Assembly: GCA_000231825.2 (NCBI GenBank)
Contig: JH720374.1
Span: 1-56,401 of the forward strand
Source of the DNA: Tetrahymena elliotti 4EA
Taxonomy: Eukaryota > Ciliophora > Oligohymenophorea > Hymenostomatida > Tetrahymenidae
Length of the DNA stretch: 56,401 bases
Direction: 5' to 3'
The notes beneath the pieces were generated by a model. That model did not search any database. It saw nothing but the letters and a program-made list of their open reading frames with translations, and was not told the origin of the DNA. The translations under genes and the position numbers were made by a program. This document shows positions 35,425-46,900 of the stretch, in pieces; positions within the stretch are counted from its first letter, which is position 1; each line of letters begins with the position of its first letter.

Positions 35425-36954
35425 ATGAAAATACTTTATATTTTACAGCAAATTTATCCTTGTATTCTTTATGGTTTAGTCTCAGTATAGCTAACATTTG
35501 CTATGAAATGGTTATTATAAGGCAGACAGTATCTTGGACTGAATACAGTAAGCTTTAAATATAGTTAAAACAACATAACCTCTACTTTTAAATACTAAAA
35601 TTTATTTTATAAATAGGTTCTTGGATATTAGCAAATTATAATTGTTATTTTGTGCTCTTTTATTGATAAATACTTTACTAAGAAACCCATTTACTAAATA
35701 ACCCAACCTGATAATATTTAAGGGAAGAGCCAAAAGGAAACTTTCTCAGTTAAAATGAAAAATTTGTACAAAGAAAAAAAGGATATGTTTATTTTTTCAG
35801 TAGTTTACTTTTTAAATACACTCAGTGGAACCAAGGCTCACAGCTATCTTCCAATTCCTATGTAATATTTTTAAGAAATTAATGATTTATTTATTAACTA
35901 TTTATTGGTTTTAGGTTTTTAGCTTTGAGAAGGACCTTAATTTTCTTTGTTTTCATAGCTACGATAGTTTTAGGCAAAAGCAAATAATAATATAATACTC
36001 TAGCAAAGGCTTCTATCTTTTTAATAACTTTTGGAGCATTATTTGCTGGATTGTAATCATTTGATGATAATGTATTAGGGTATTTGCTTTGTTTCTTCAA
36101 TAATTCTCTAAGTGCTGTTAGTTTATAATTGACTAAGAATTATAATGACAATCAAAACTTATCTCCATATTGTAAATTGCTAATTATTTTTTACTAATAA
36201 TAGAACTCTATAGTTTTTTACTAAAGATTAATTTAGTTATTACTATAGCAACGAATTATTTTAAATCAATATTTTACTAATCAAATAAATCATTTATTTA
36301 TATTTTTGAAATTTATAATAATAGAAATAGTTGTCAAAAATAGTATCAATATATTGCCGTTTTTCTTTATTATTAGCTTTTCTACTGGTGAACTGAAAAA
36401 TACAATAGCTAGTGGAGAAATCTTTGATAAAGAAATTCTATTTCTTATTAATTATGTAGCTATTCTAGGTAATTAACTAATGATTTAATTGCTTCTTTTA
36501 TTTGTATCATAAACATCATTTCTTTAAAAATAAATATTAGGTTTCTTCCATCAGTTTACAACTAATTTATGTTCTGCTAAATGCTCCCCTTTAGCTCTTG
36601 CAGTAACTTAAAGTGTGAAAGTAAAAGAATTATTTAAATTTTATGAGTTTGGTTAATTTTTATTTAATTTAAATAAAGGATTTGATCAGTACAATAACAT
36701 CTCTTGTCTTTTTCCAAGACATGGAAATTAATGTATATTCTATAGGTGGGCTTATAACTTCTTTTTTAGGATCCTTCTTGTTTATCTATAATAAATTATT
36801 AGAAGTTTAGATAGAATATGCAAAGAAGTAAGCTCTGAAATAGTAAGAGGAAGAAGTAAAGTTGAACTAATAAAAGATCTCATCTGATAAAGAATAAGCA
36901 AATATATAATCAAATATTTTAAAATAAGAATAAGTAATTAAAAAGAGATTCTGA
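35425..36954 (+). CDS. SLC35-type nucleotide-sugar transporter
   Basis: Six exons (introns 35548-35616, 35862-35914, 36172-36324, 36469-36540, 36621-36678) encode 374 aa. The protein has about ten hydrophobic segments in the DMT/TPT pattern. The fourth segment is preceded by ALRRTLIFFVFIA, and FITFGALFAGLQSFDDNVLGYLL is typical of the SLC35 family (the G-A-x-x-AG...D...GY pattern seen in SLC35D and GDP-mannose transporters). FSTGEL and YVAILGFFHQFTT follow, and the C-terminal tail is long, Gln/Lys-rich and cytosolic. Such proteins exchange UDP- or GDP-sugars for the nucleoside monophosphate across Golgi or ER membranes; the sugar cannot be told from sequence. The predicted product starts MKILYILQQIYPCILYGLVS. 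Confidence 0.85.
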
Positions 36955-38583
36955 GTTTGGTAAAAAGTATGAATTATAAAAGGATTTTTACCTAAATTAC
37001 AACAATATTCAATCTAATTTTTAAAAATGGAATATTTATTCATTCAAATTATTTAAACTAATAGTATATTTTTAATTTGTCAATATTTATTTTACTTTTC
37101 TGTCAATTCAATTTTGTTTCTCATTTTCAATATTAATCAAATCTATTTTTATTATAAATTAACCTAAATTCCAACTTAAAATAAAAAACATCTTTATTTT
37201 GTGTTTACAAAATATTTGTTCGAACAATTTAAAAGTTTCAAATAATGAGGGTTTTTATTTTTAAATAAAATAAATTTTAGACAAGAAAACTCTCTTTAAA
37301 ATAAATGTAAATTCAATAGTTATTTAAAAAAATATATAATATTAAATTTATTTTACTTTTCATCAAAAAAAACTTAATTATTGATTAATAAGGAAATTAT
37401 TTAAATTGATTCATCAATTTAATTCTATTACATCATAATTTTTATATTTTAAAAATTTATATTTTTTAATAGAAAACTGTGGTGTCTGAAATTTTATATA
37501 AACCAATTATTGTAGTTAATTATGATAATTTTTATTCATTTATGAAACGAGGATATAAGAAATTTCTAAATGCATAGCTTTTTTTTGGATCCCCTTATAT
37601 TTATGAATCAAAGTCAATTGAAAAGCCATCTAACATTTAATTTTGATTTACATTTTTCAAATTAAGATGCTATTTTTCTTAATTATGCCTCTAAAAAAGA
37701 AATAATTATAAAAATAATAATTTACTTATTTTATCTTAAAAAAAAATATTAATTTACTTATTTCATTTCATTAACCATTAAAAAAAATTTTTATTTAATT
37801 TATTTTTATCCAGAAAAAATTTAGTTCAACATATAAATATTCGTAAATAAAATATGTATTTTGGTTTATCAATTTTATATCACTTACAGACAAATATTAA
37901 AATAAATTTTATTAATTTGTTTATGTGTTAATAATATATTTACTTGTTAAATTCCTCTCACTTTTTAATTTAACAATTTTAAAACAATGACTAAATATTA
38001 AAAAATATTAATTTAAAATTAATTTATTAAATATTTAGTAAGGTCTATTTATTAATTAATTTAATTTTATTGTTAATAAATTAATTGAAATTAGCTAAAA
38101 TCTATTTTTTTTGAAGATAAAAAATTTTTAAAAACAAAAAAAAGAAAAAGAAATAAAAATAATTTTGTTGAATTATTCAAAAAATATTCAAAAATATTTT
38201 TTTTGGTTTTAAACTGAAATATTTAAAAAAGTATTTATTGAGTCGAGAGATGAAATGAAAATAGATCAAGTCAGTATGAATGCAAATATGAGGTTAAGAA
38301 TGAAATGATATGCATTTTTATGTGAAAACAATAAATGAAGAAAGAAAAAATGAAGCAAAAACAAGAAATATGAATGAAGGGAACAAAGAAATGCTTATAT
38401 ATTTTGCAGGGTGAAATTAAAAAGAGTCAAATAATTTGGATGGGGAGAGATTTAGTTAAAGGGAGAAAATAGGAATAGTGAGAAACAAAATATAAAGAAA
38501 AATACAGTGTAAAGGATATCAATAAATTAAATTAAAATTAATATACAAACAACAAAGTAAATAACAAGGATAAATAAATCAAA
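36955..38583. other. Gene-free AT-rich region
   Basis: 1.6 kb of very AT-rich DNA with no coding frame. Purine-rich DNA with ATGAA/AAAGAA runs at about 38235-38480 lies directly upstream of RPL35 and may belong to its promoter. Confidence 0.6.
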
Positions 38584-40092
38584 ATGGATAAGTCTGTCAG
38601 AGTTTTCAAGTTAAGAACCTAAACTGAAGAATAGCTCGTCGTTGAACTCGGCAAGCTCTAAACTGAACTTTCCCAACTCAGAATTGCCAAGATTGCTGGT
38701 GGTACTGCTAACAAGCTCGGCAGAATTGGCGTATGATACCTAATTAATTCAAATATCTCTCATTTTTTATTTTGGTCAATTTAATCTATTTTTCGCATTT
38801 CATTTTTAGGCTATGCAAAATGCTTATCAGTGATATTTTTTACTAATTTTCAAAATAAAGACCATTATAACATTTTATTTAATATCATTTTTACAAAGTA
38901 TTTTGGCAATTTTTCGATTTAATAAATGCTTAAACTTAAAATTTGATTTAAATACTCTGAATCCTGCTTGATTTGTTTTTGATCATTTCACCATAATAAC
39001 TACTGCTCTTTAACAGCTATTTAGGATAATCAATCTCTTTAGGCTTATGTCTACCATGAAAAATTAATTAATTACAAGCAAAGCCTTGACATCTGCAAAC
39101 AACCAATTTAAGGATAACGACGATAATCTGTTAAAATTCATTCGTAATTTAGCTAAGAGAAAGTCATTAAATGAGTACTCCAAACTCTTATTAAAGATAG
39201 CAGAATAACATATAAAATTAAAATTAATTTAGCCCCTCAATAAGACAAAGATGAATGAGCAAATAATCTCATTACTGACAAATAAGCTATGTCTTAGCCC
39301 AGTATTTTAGAATAAGTAGGAAGCATTTAAATATTCAAAAGGAGCCTTAAGCTCCGTAATAAATGGGACGTTCATATAAATCAAATTTAGTAATTCAAGA
39401 AGTAGGCAAATTAAATTAGTTAAATAAATATCAAGTGGAATTTAAAGATTTAAAATAGAATTATTGAATGGCGAGCATTAGCCAAAAATAAAAAAATAAC
39501 AATAAAATTATTTGTAAGCTAGCATAATGTCATTATCTGATTATTCACAAATATTTTGTAAAATATTAAGCTGAAACAGTTTAGTAATAATTAAAAGGAT
39601 AGATACTTTTAGGTTGGCAATTAATAAGTTACTAAATAAATAAATGAATGAATGATAAAATAAATGAATTAATATTCTACCTACTCAATAAACAATCAAA
39701 TTTACTGATTAGACAACTTCCATCTATTAATCAATCAATCAATAAATAAACAAGCCAGTCAAATAAGCAAATAAGCGTTTATTAAGTCAATAAAAATGAA
39801 ATGAATGAGAGATATTTAAAACAAATTATAAATAATTAAATAATTGTTAATTGTAAATAAATAGGTCGTCAGAAAGGCTATTGCTAAGCACTTGACCATT
39901 ATCAATGAAAAGAGAAGACAAGCCGTCAAGGACTAATTCAAGGGTAAATCTTTGAAGCCTTTGGACATTAGAGTCAAGAAGACTAGAGCTATTAGAAGAA
40001 AACTCACCAAGAAGCAAAGAGAAGCTGTCCTCGTCAAGACCCAAAAGAAGTTAGATAACTTCGGTCTTAGAAAGTTCGCCCTCAAGGCTTGA
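38584..40092 (+). CDS. RPL35: Large-subunit ribosomal protein uL29 (RPL35)
   Basis: Two exons (38584-38730 and 39865-40092) encode 124 aa, the same length as eukaryotic RPL35 to within one residue. Exon 1 ends in ANKLGRIG and exon 2 starts VVRKAIAKHLTIINEKRR, which reproduces the conserved I-x-VVRKSIARVLTVIN segment across the splice. KPLDIRVKKTRAIRRKL and the C-terminus LRKFALKA are also conserved. Codons are strongly biased (AAG, GCT, CTC), as expected of a ribosomal protein gene. The protein sits at the polypeptide exit tunnel of the 60S subunit. The intron (38731-39864) is 1,134 nt, far longer than any other in the window, and contains a same-strand ORF. Confidence 0.97.
39047..39574 (+). 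CDS. ORF nested in the RPL35 intron, 175 aa, unknown
   Basis: Within the RPL35 intron the + strand is open from after TGA 38969-38971 to TGA 39572-39574. From the first good ATG (39047; a second at 39056) it codes for 175 aa. Composition looks coding: 11-12 Gln by TAA/TAG, balanced Lys/Arg/Glu/Asp, and segments such as LKFIRNLAKRKSLNEYSKLL, FKYSKGALSSVINGTFIQIK and LVKQISSGIQRFKIELLNGE. Local GC is higher than in normal introns here. It could be a nested gene, an alternatively spliced exon, or a recent insertion into the intron. I do not recognise the product and see no splice arrangement that would add it to RPL35 without breaking the protein. Confidence 0.5.
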
Positions 40093-42116
40093 GTTTGAAT
40101 GAAATATTTAATTTCTATTCTAATATATAAAAAATTTAATAATATATACAAATTTTATCGAGATTGTACTTGTTTAATAACTACTTATATGCCTTATTTA
40201 AACGAAGAAATATTTCCTCTAAAAAACTCATCTCATTCTTCAATAATCAATCAAAATTTTATTTGTATGTATATTTATTTCATCAAAATTTGTGTGTTTT
40301 TTAAATCCGCAATTTTGTATCTAATTTAATTAAATCATTCATTCCTTCATTCATTCATTCTAAATATATAAAAAGAAACAAAGAAAGATTCATCATATAA
40401 ATTTATAATTCTCATTAGCTAATATAAATAAGCATCATAATTTTATCTTGAAACCAATTTAACTAACAAACAAACAAAAATCCTTTCAAATTTTCTGGTT
40501 AAATTTAAAATTAATTAACATCAATCAAAAATTTTTACTAAATTCATATCAATATTTACTTTTATTTTTATGCTAAATTTAAATTATTTTTTATTAATTT
40601 TAATTCATTTTATTGTTGAATTTTATTGAATATCTAACCAAAATTTCCTTTGCTTCATCAAACAAATTTAAGATATTTTTAAATATTTTTTAATTTTTTA
40701 AAACATTCAATTTTAGTAACGCTACTTAAACTACACAATCTTTTTTAATAATATTTGAGCATCAGTGCAAGCATATCACATATAATTTTTTTTACGATGC
40801 TATGTTTCAAGTGTGATAAAGAGCTAATCCATAAAATATGTTGCAAAAAATTTAAAAGCAATAATATTTTTAGCAAATAAAAATGTATTGAATTGAATTG
40901 ATTTGAATAAAATAATAAAAGCAAGCTTTTAAATAGTTTGAAGGTTTTTTTTAAGGAGGTAAAAATAATTTTTTAAAAGGGGAAAAATAACTTAAATGAT
41001 AATTAATTAAACATGTGAGTTTACAACAAAATAATTTATTTAATTGAAATAATAAATTTAAGAATTGATATCTATTAAATTTATCAAGCCCTTCATTTTT
41101 TTCTTAAAAACGAAAGAGATAAGTATTTTTAATAAATGACTATTAAATTGATATCAAAAAACAAATTTTTTGAAAAATAAAATAACCATTTTTTTCTACA
41201 CTGTTAGATATTATCGCAGATAGTTTGCTACATATTATGAGAGTTAATCCCATATTTTATAAATTATCATTTAAAAGTATTATTTCTACCATTAATAGGT
41301 ACCAGTTCTCAAATATAAAAATTTTTTAGGCCAGCAAGATATTTTTACTCATTAGCTTGATAGTTAAAACTAACCTTAAATAAATCTTCTTTAGATAAAT
41401 TAAAATAAAAAAGAACAATAATTTTAAATTAAAATTTATGCAGGTATTCTTTAGATTAAGATATTTTTACTAACTTTAATAATCCTCTAATTTTTCAATA
41501 TAATTCACCAAATAATTATTAACAAATTTTATTTTTACATATTTTTTGCTTTATTATTTGGGATATAATATGGTATTTATGACACTTAATTGATTCTGAT
41601 AGCAATTTTAACTTAATTAGAATAATTGTTGATTTGCTAAATTTTTCACTAAATTTTATATTATCAGTAGTATTAAGAGTACTTATTTTATATGAGAGAG
41701 CTATGACAACTACAAAACAGAAATACAGATGACTCCTAGCATCATAGAATTATAAAAATAAGCAAAGTAAACCATTAAATTGATAATTTTGAGAAAAAAA
41801 TTTTTTTATTTTATAGTTTTTGTATTGAAATATTTTTGATATTTTATTATTTTTACATTGATAATATTTTATTATTATGAGATTTTGTAGTATTTTCATT
41901 CTAAATTAAATGAATATAGAAACTCCCTTAAAAAATTAGATGCTTAACTTATTAATATTACTTAGAAAAGTTAAAGGAGTTTATTAAAATTAATACTTTT
42001 TGAGAATTTATGATAATAATGAAAAGCAGTTTGATTATGAAAACATTTAAAATATTTTAGAATACAAGAAATGAAAAATATAAGTAAAAAAAGACTTAAT
42101 TTGTAGTAATTAATTT
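40093..42116. other. Gene-free AT-rich region
   Basis: Two kilobases of AT-rich DNA with CATT/ATTC tetranucleotide runs near 40335-40362. No coding frame is supported on either strand; the + frame at 40099-40329 is AT-driven and lies in the RPL35 3' flank. Confidence 0.6.
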
Positions 42117-42853
42117 TCAAAGAAGTAAATCAAGTTAGTCTTATATTTTTTCAAAGTTTTCAAAAAGATTTTATATTTATGCTTTTTCCATTCTAATAGC
42201 AAATTTTTCAGAATTAGATCCATCTTCTTGTTAAAGAAGCATATTTAAAATTAATTAAGGATTTTTTGCATCAATGGAATATAACTCTTCATTATGATCG
42301 ATAGGGAAGCTATCTTCTCTTAAGTGGGTTGCATCTATAAATAAATTATTTTGTTAGTTTAGTAATAAGAAATCATTTCAAAATTTAAATTTGAATAAAG
42401 AAAAATACTTTTAAGGGGAAGCTTTGAAGATTCTAAAGGGAGTGAGATTGACCAAGTAAATTCTTTAAGTTCTTACTAAATAGCAACTGGTCTTTCTCTA
42501 ATTTTAATTGTATATTCATTTCCATATGTAACCCATTACTTTTAAAACAAAACAATATGGCTTTGATTTAATCCAATATGTGCAAGAGTTTATTCAACAT
42601 CTTTGATATTTCTTTCAGCAACGGCGTGCATTAATAAAAATGAAAAAGCTCTAACTATATTATTCAATTATTCCTCATTTATGTTAAGTAATGCTAATAA
42701 TTTATTGAGTTCTTTTTCTGTAAATAATTCAGAATATTTAGAAGTGGGAGAAGAAAATATTTTTATCAAAATAGCTTCAGCTTTAGCTGCATCTAACTTA
42801 TTAAAGAGAAGGATAGCATCTACTATATTCTAATTTGTTTTAATTAATGACAT
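42117..42853 (-). CDS. COMM domain protein, COMMD10-like
   Basis: Two exons (42409-42853 and 42117-42334) encode 220 aa. The N-terminal part is helical (IVDAILLFNKLDAAKAEAIL, then FSFLLMHAVAERNIKDVEQTL), the family's HN domain. The C-terminal COMM domain starts around ELKEFTWSISLPLESSKL, where the conserved Trp of the COMM domain is present, and ends FAIRMEKAQIQNLFENFEKI followed by QDQLDLLL, which closely follows the COMMD10 C-terminus (F-x-LE-IQ-QLD-L). COMMD proteins assemble with CCDC22/CCDC93 in the Commander complex for endosomal recycling. Assignment to COMMD10 rather than another COMMD rests on the C-terminal motif. Confidence 0.85.
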
Positions 42854-43912
42854 TTCTATTTCACTAAGAGTTTTACTTAATATAAACTAATTTTGCTATG
42901 GCTACTTACAAATCTAAAATATCTTTTCTAATACAATCTTGCAAAATATATGATAAATAATTTATGAGTGCTAATTATTATTTGTCAATTAATAAAGAAA
43001 TTTGTCAATCAATATAAAAGAAATATCAAAAAAGATTATTTCTTATTAAAATTCAATATCAGAAATATTTTTTTCAAAAAATTAGTTGGAAATTTTTCGC
43101 AAATTAATCATTGAAAAATATTTTATTAAACTAATTTAAGAGTTTGTCACTTTCTAATTAATCATTTTTACATTTACATTAATTAGTTATATATTTTTCA
43201 TAGATTATACAATAATAATTTGTTATTAATAACGCTATGTTTACCATATTTTTCTTTCAATTAGTTTTCATTTAATATGTTTATTTTATAAAATTGAATA
43301 GAAAAATGGAAAATAGAAAACAAAATTTGAATGTTGAATTTTTTTATTGGTTAAGACAAAGTATTTATATTAGATAGTAATTGAAGGATTACTCAAAAAT
43401 AACTCTGCTCCTGTTTTTAAAAAGATTATAAAAATAAAATCTTGAGTGAGAAAGTAAATAATTTAAAAGAATATTTTAAGTAATTTTCTCAATATTTTTT
43501 GAGCATTATATTTTAATTTTAATATGTTTTTTTTATTATTAATTTAATGAGAAAAGAAAGAATTTATTTTAATGAATTTTCAGTAAAAAATTGATCAAAT
43601 TTATTTTAGCAATAAAAATTTATTTTTTTGAAAATTTGTAAAAGATTTTGGAATAACCAAAACAAACCACGAATCGAATAAATTTGGAAGATTGATAAAA
43701 GATTATCTGATTCTAAGATTTTAATCCAACCTAATATATCTTTCCTTAATTAGGCATAATATTTGATATAAACAAATAAACAATTTTGCTTGGCTTATTT
43801 TACTTAGTCTTCTAAGCATTTGATCAATTTATTTATTTTTTAATAATTTAATTTTTGTAAATTAATAAATTTTTGTTATCAATTTTTAAAGACTTAATTC
43901 TCAAATCAAAAC
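42854..43912. other. Divergent intergenic region
   Basis: AT-rich DNA between the COMMD gene (-) and the coiled-coil gene (+). No gene seen; both promoters are expected here. Confidence 0.6.
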
Positions 43913-46900
43913 ATGGATCCAGCTGAAGAACTTGCTTTTTTTAAAGAATAGGTTACATAGCTTAAAGCTGTCACTTATTAAAAAGTACAAGAAACTCTAG
44001 AAAAGGAAAAGCAATTACAATAAAAGTAGTAAGAGGTTATTAAACTCTAAAAAGAATAGGATGATATTTTAATATAGCTTAGTACTATTGATTCAGAAAA
44101 ATAGGAATTAGAAAAGGAGCTTCAAAAACTAAAAGAATAGTAAAATCAAGCACAAGGAGATTCTTCTGAAAAAGAAGCCTTGCAGGAATAATTAAACAAA
44201 TAGAAAGAGAAACAGTCAGAGTTAGAACTCGAAATGAATAATTTGAAAGAAGCCAATCAAAAATTGTAAGCTGAAATAGAAGAAATATAATCAAAAAAAT
44301 ATGAAGAGTAAATAGAGGAAAACAAAAAGAAAATTGCAGAACTTTACAGCTAAATTAAGCATTAAGAAGAAGAAAAATCAGGTTTAAGTCACAATTTAGA
44401 GCAAGCAGAAAATGAAATCAAATCTAAAAAGGAAGAGGCTGCTCAAAAAGAATAAGATTTACAAAGATAAAAGGAAGACAGTGATCAATAATTGCAAAAA
44501 ACTATCTAAGAATTCGAAGAGATTAAAAAATTGTTAGAAACTAAAAATTAGGAGATATTAAATGCAAACTAAAAAACTCATGACCTTGAAAATAAGTTAA
44601 AGGATACTGGGTCTTCTAATGAAGAGTTTTAATTGAAGCAAAAGGAGTTAGAAGAAAAGTTAAATCAAGTGGATTAGGATAAATAGGAATTGTAAAAAAA
44701 ATTATCTGAGTTAGAAAATAGTTTAGAATAAGCACAAAGAGAAAATGAACAGGCATAAAAAGAATTACAAAATTAACTAAAAGAGAAAGAAGATGAAGTT
44801 GCTTAGTTAAGAAATGATTTAGCTTAATAAAAAGAATAGTAAAACTAAGAACTTGAAAATCTCAAGTAGGAAAAAACTAAAGAAATTGATACCTTGTAAG
44901 AAAAAATAGGAAATTTAGAAAGCAAAATTAATGATGAAGCTTCTAATAGCTAGAAATTGAATGAAGATATTTAATAAAAGGAAAAGTAAGTGAGTGAATT
45001 ATAAGATTAAATTAAATAGATCAAGGAAAGTTCAAGTTCTGATCAAGAAAAATTTACTGAGTAAAAAAATAACGAGATAAAACAATTAAATGAGGAAATT
45101 AGTAATTTGAAATAAAAAGTAGAAGAAGAATAGAAAAATTCAGCTTCTTTAAGTGATGAGTTGAATAAAGCTAAGGAAGAATTAAAAAAATAAAAAGAAT
45201 TGTCTGAGTAGTCTGAAAAAGATAAATCGGTTTTACAAGAATAAATAAATTAGTTAAATAAGTAAATTGAAGAATAGTCATCTGAAATGAAGGAGGTCAA
45301 GGATGAGTTAAATTTAAAGTTGAGTGAGTTAACTCAAAAGGAATAAAAAATAAAGGAACTAGAGTCAAATACAAGCAAGTCTTAATCTTAATCTGAAGAA
45401 TTAGAAAAAGAGATGAATGAATTTAAAGAATAGCTCAAAAATAAAGACAAACTGATTGATGAGATTAATCAGTCTTTATAAGCTAAGGAGAAAGAACGTA
45501 GTGAATAATTATCAACAAAAGAAAAGGAATATAATGAAAAATTGGAAAAAATATAAGATGAAATTAAAAGCTTGAATGAATCTATATCATAACAAAATGA
45601 AGAGAGCAAGATTGCTAAAATTTAGCTTGAAGAAAGCACCAAAACTATTTAAAAGTATGAATAAGACATAGAGGATCTAAATAATAATATAGAAAATTTG
45701 AAGCAATAATAATAAGCAGAAATATAAAATCTAAGAGTAGAATTGGAAGAACTTCATAAAAAGCAATTAGAGGATGTTAACAATTAACATAATGCAAAAA
45801 TCTAAGAATTAGAAAGTAATCATTCAAACAAGATTTCAGAATTAAATAATTCTAATACCTAATTGGAAGATGAAATTAAGAATTTGAATGAAACAATTTC
45901 TAAATTAAATGATGATGCTAAGATTATTAATACATAACTTGAAGAAAGCACTAAAACGATTTCAAAGTATGAACATGACATTGAAGAGTTAAATTAGGAT
46001 TTGGAAAATAAAAAACAACAAAATGAAGTTGAGATTTAAAATCAATAAAATGAGTTGGAAGAAAGTTATAAAAAATAAATAGATGATCTGAAGAGCTAAA
46101 ATACAGCAAGAATTTAAGAGTTAGAAAGTAGTCATTCAAATCAAATCTAAGAATTAAATAATTCTAATAGTTAATTGTAAGATGAAATTAAGAATTTGAA
46201 TGAAAGTATTTCAAAGTTAAATGATGATATTAAGTTAATTAATGTTGAGTTAGAAGAAAGCACCAAAACTATTTCAAAGTATGAGCATGACATTGAAGAG
46301 TTAAATTAGGATTTGGAAAATAAAAAACAATAATATGAAGATTAAATTTTAAAACAAAAAACTGAGCTAGAAGAAACTTATAAAAAGTAAATAGATGATC
46401 TTATTAGCTAAAATAATGCTAAGATTTAAGAGTTAGAAAATAGCCACTCAAATAAGATCTAAGAAATAAATAATTCTCATTCTAAAAAGATTTAAGAGCT
46501 AGAAGATTCACATAAAAAAGCAACTGAAGACATCTATAATAAGAATTCTCATGAATTAAAAAAACTTCAAGATATTATTAGCGAATCTTAATAAAGAGAA
46601 AAGAGTTTGCAAGAATAGATTTCCTTACATTCAATGGGAGCTGAATAGTAAGAAGTAGAAAGATAAAAAATAATTTAAGATTTAGAAACTCAAGTTTAAT
46701 AAAAATCAGAATAAATTAGAAATTTAGAAGATCAAATTGAATCTCTAAATGAAACAAATAATAAATCCTAATCTGATATTGAAAAATTGAATTCTTAAAT
46801 TTAAGAACTCACATAAAAGGAAAGCTAATAAAAAGAGTAAATTCATAATTTATAAGCTGATATTGAAAATGTAAAAAAATCAGAACAAAACCTTGATGAA

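Noticed and set aside
39847..40151. Two minus-strand ORFs over RPL35 exon 2
   Set aside because: They are shadows of the highly biased ribosomal protein codons on the plus strand.
40099..40329. 76-codon + ORF just after RPL35
   Set aside because: It begins directly in the RPL35 3' flank and is dominated by Ile/Phe/Tyr/Asn from AT-rich DNA, with no protein-like pattern.
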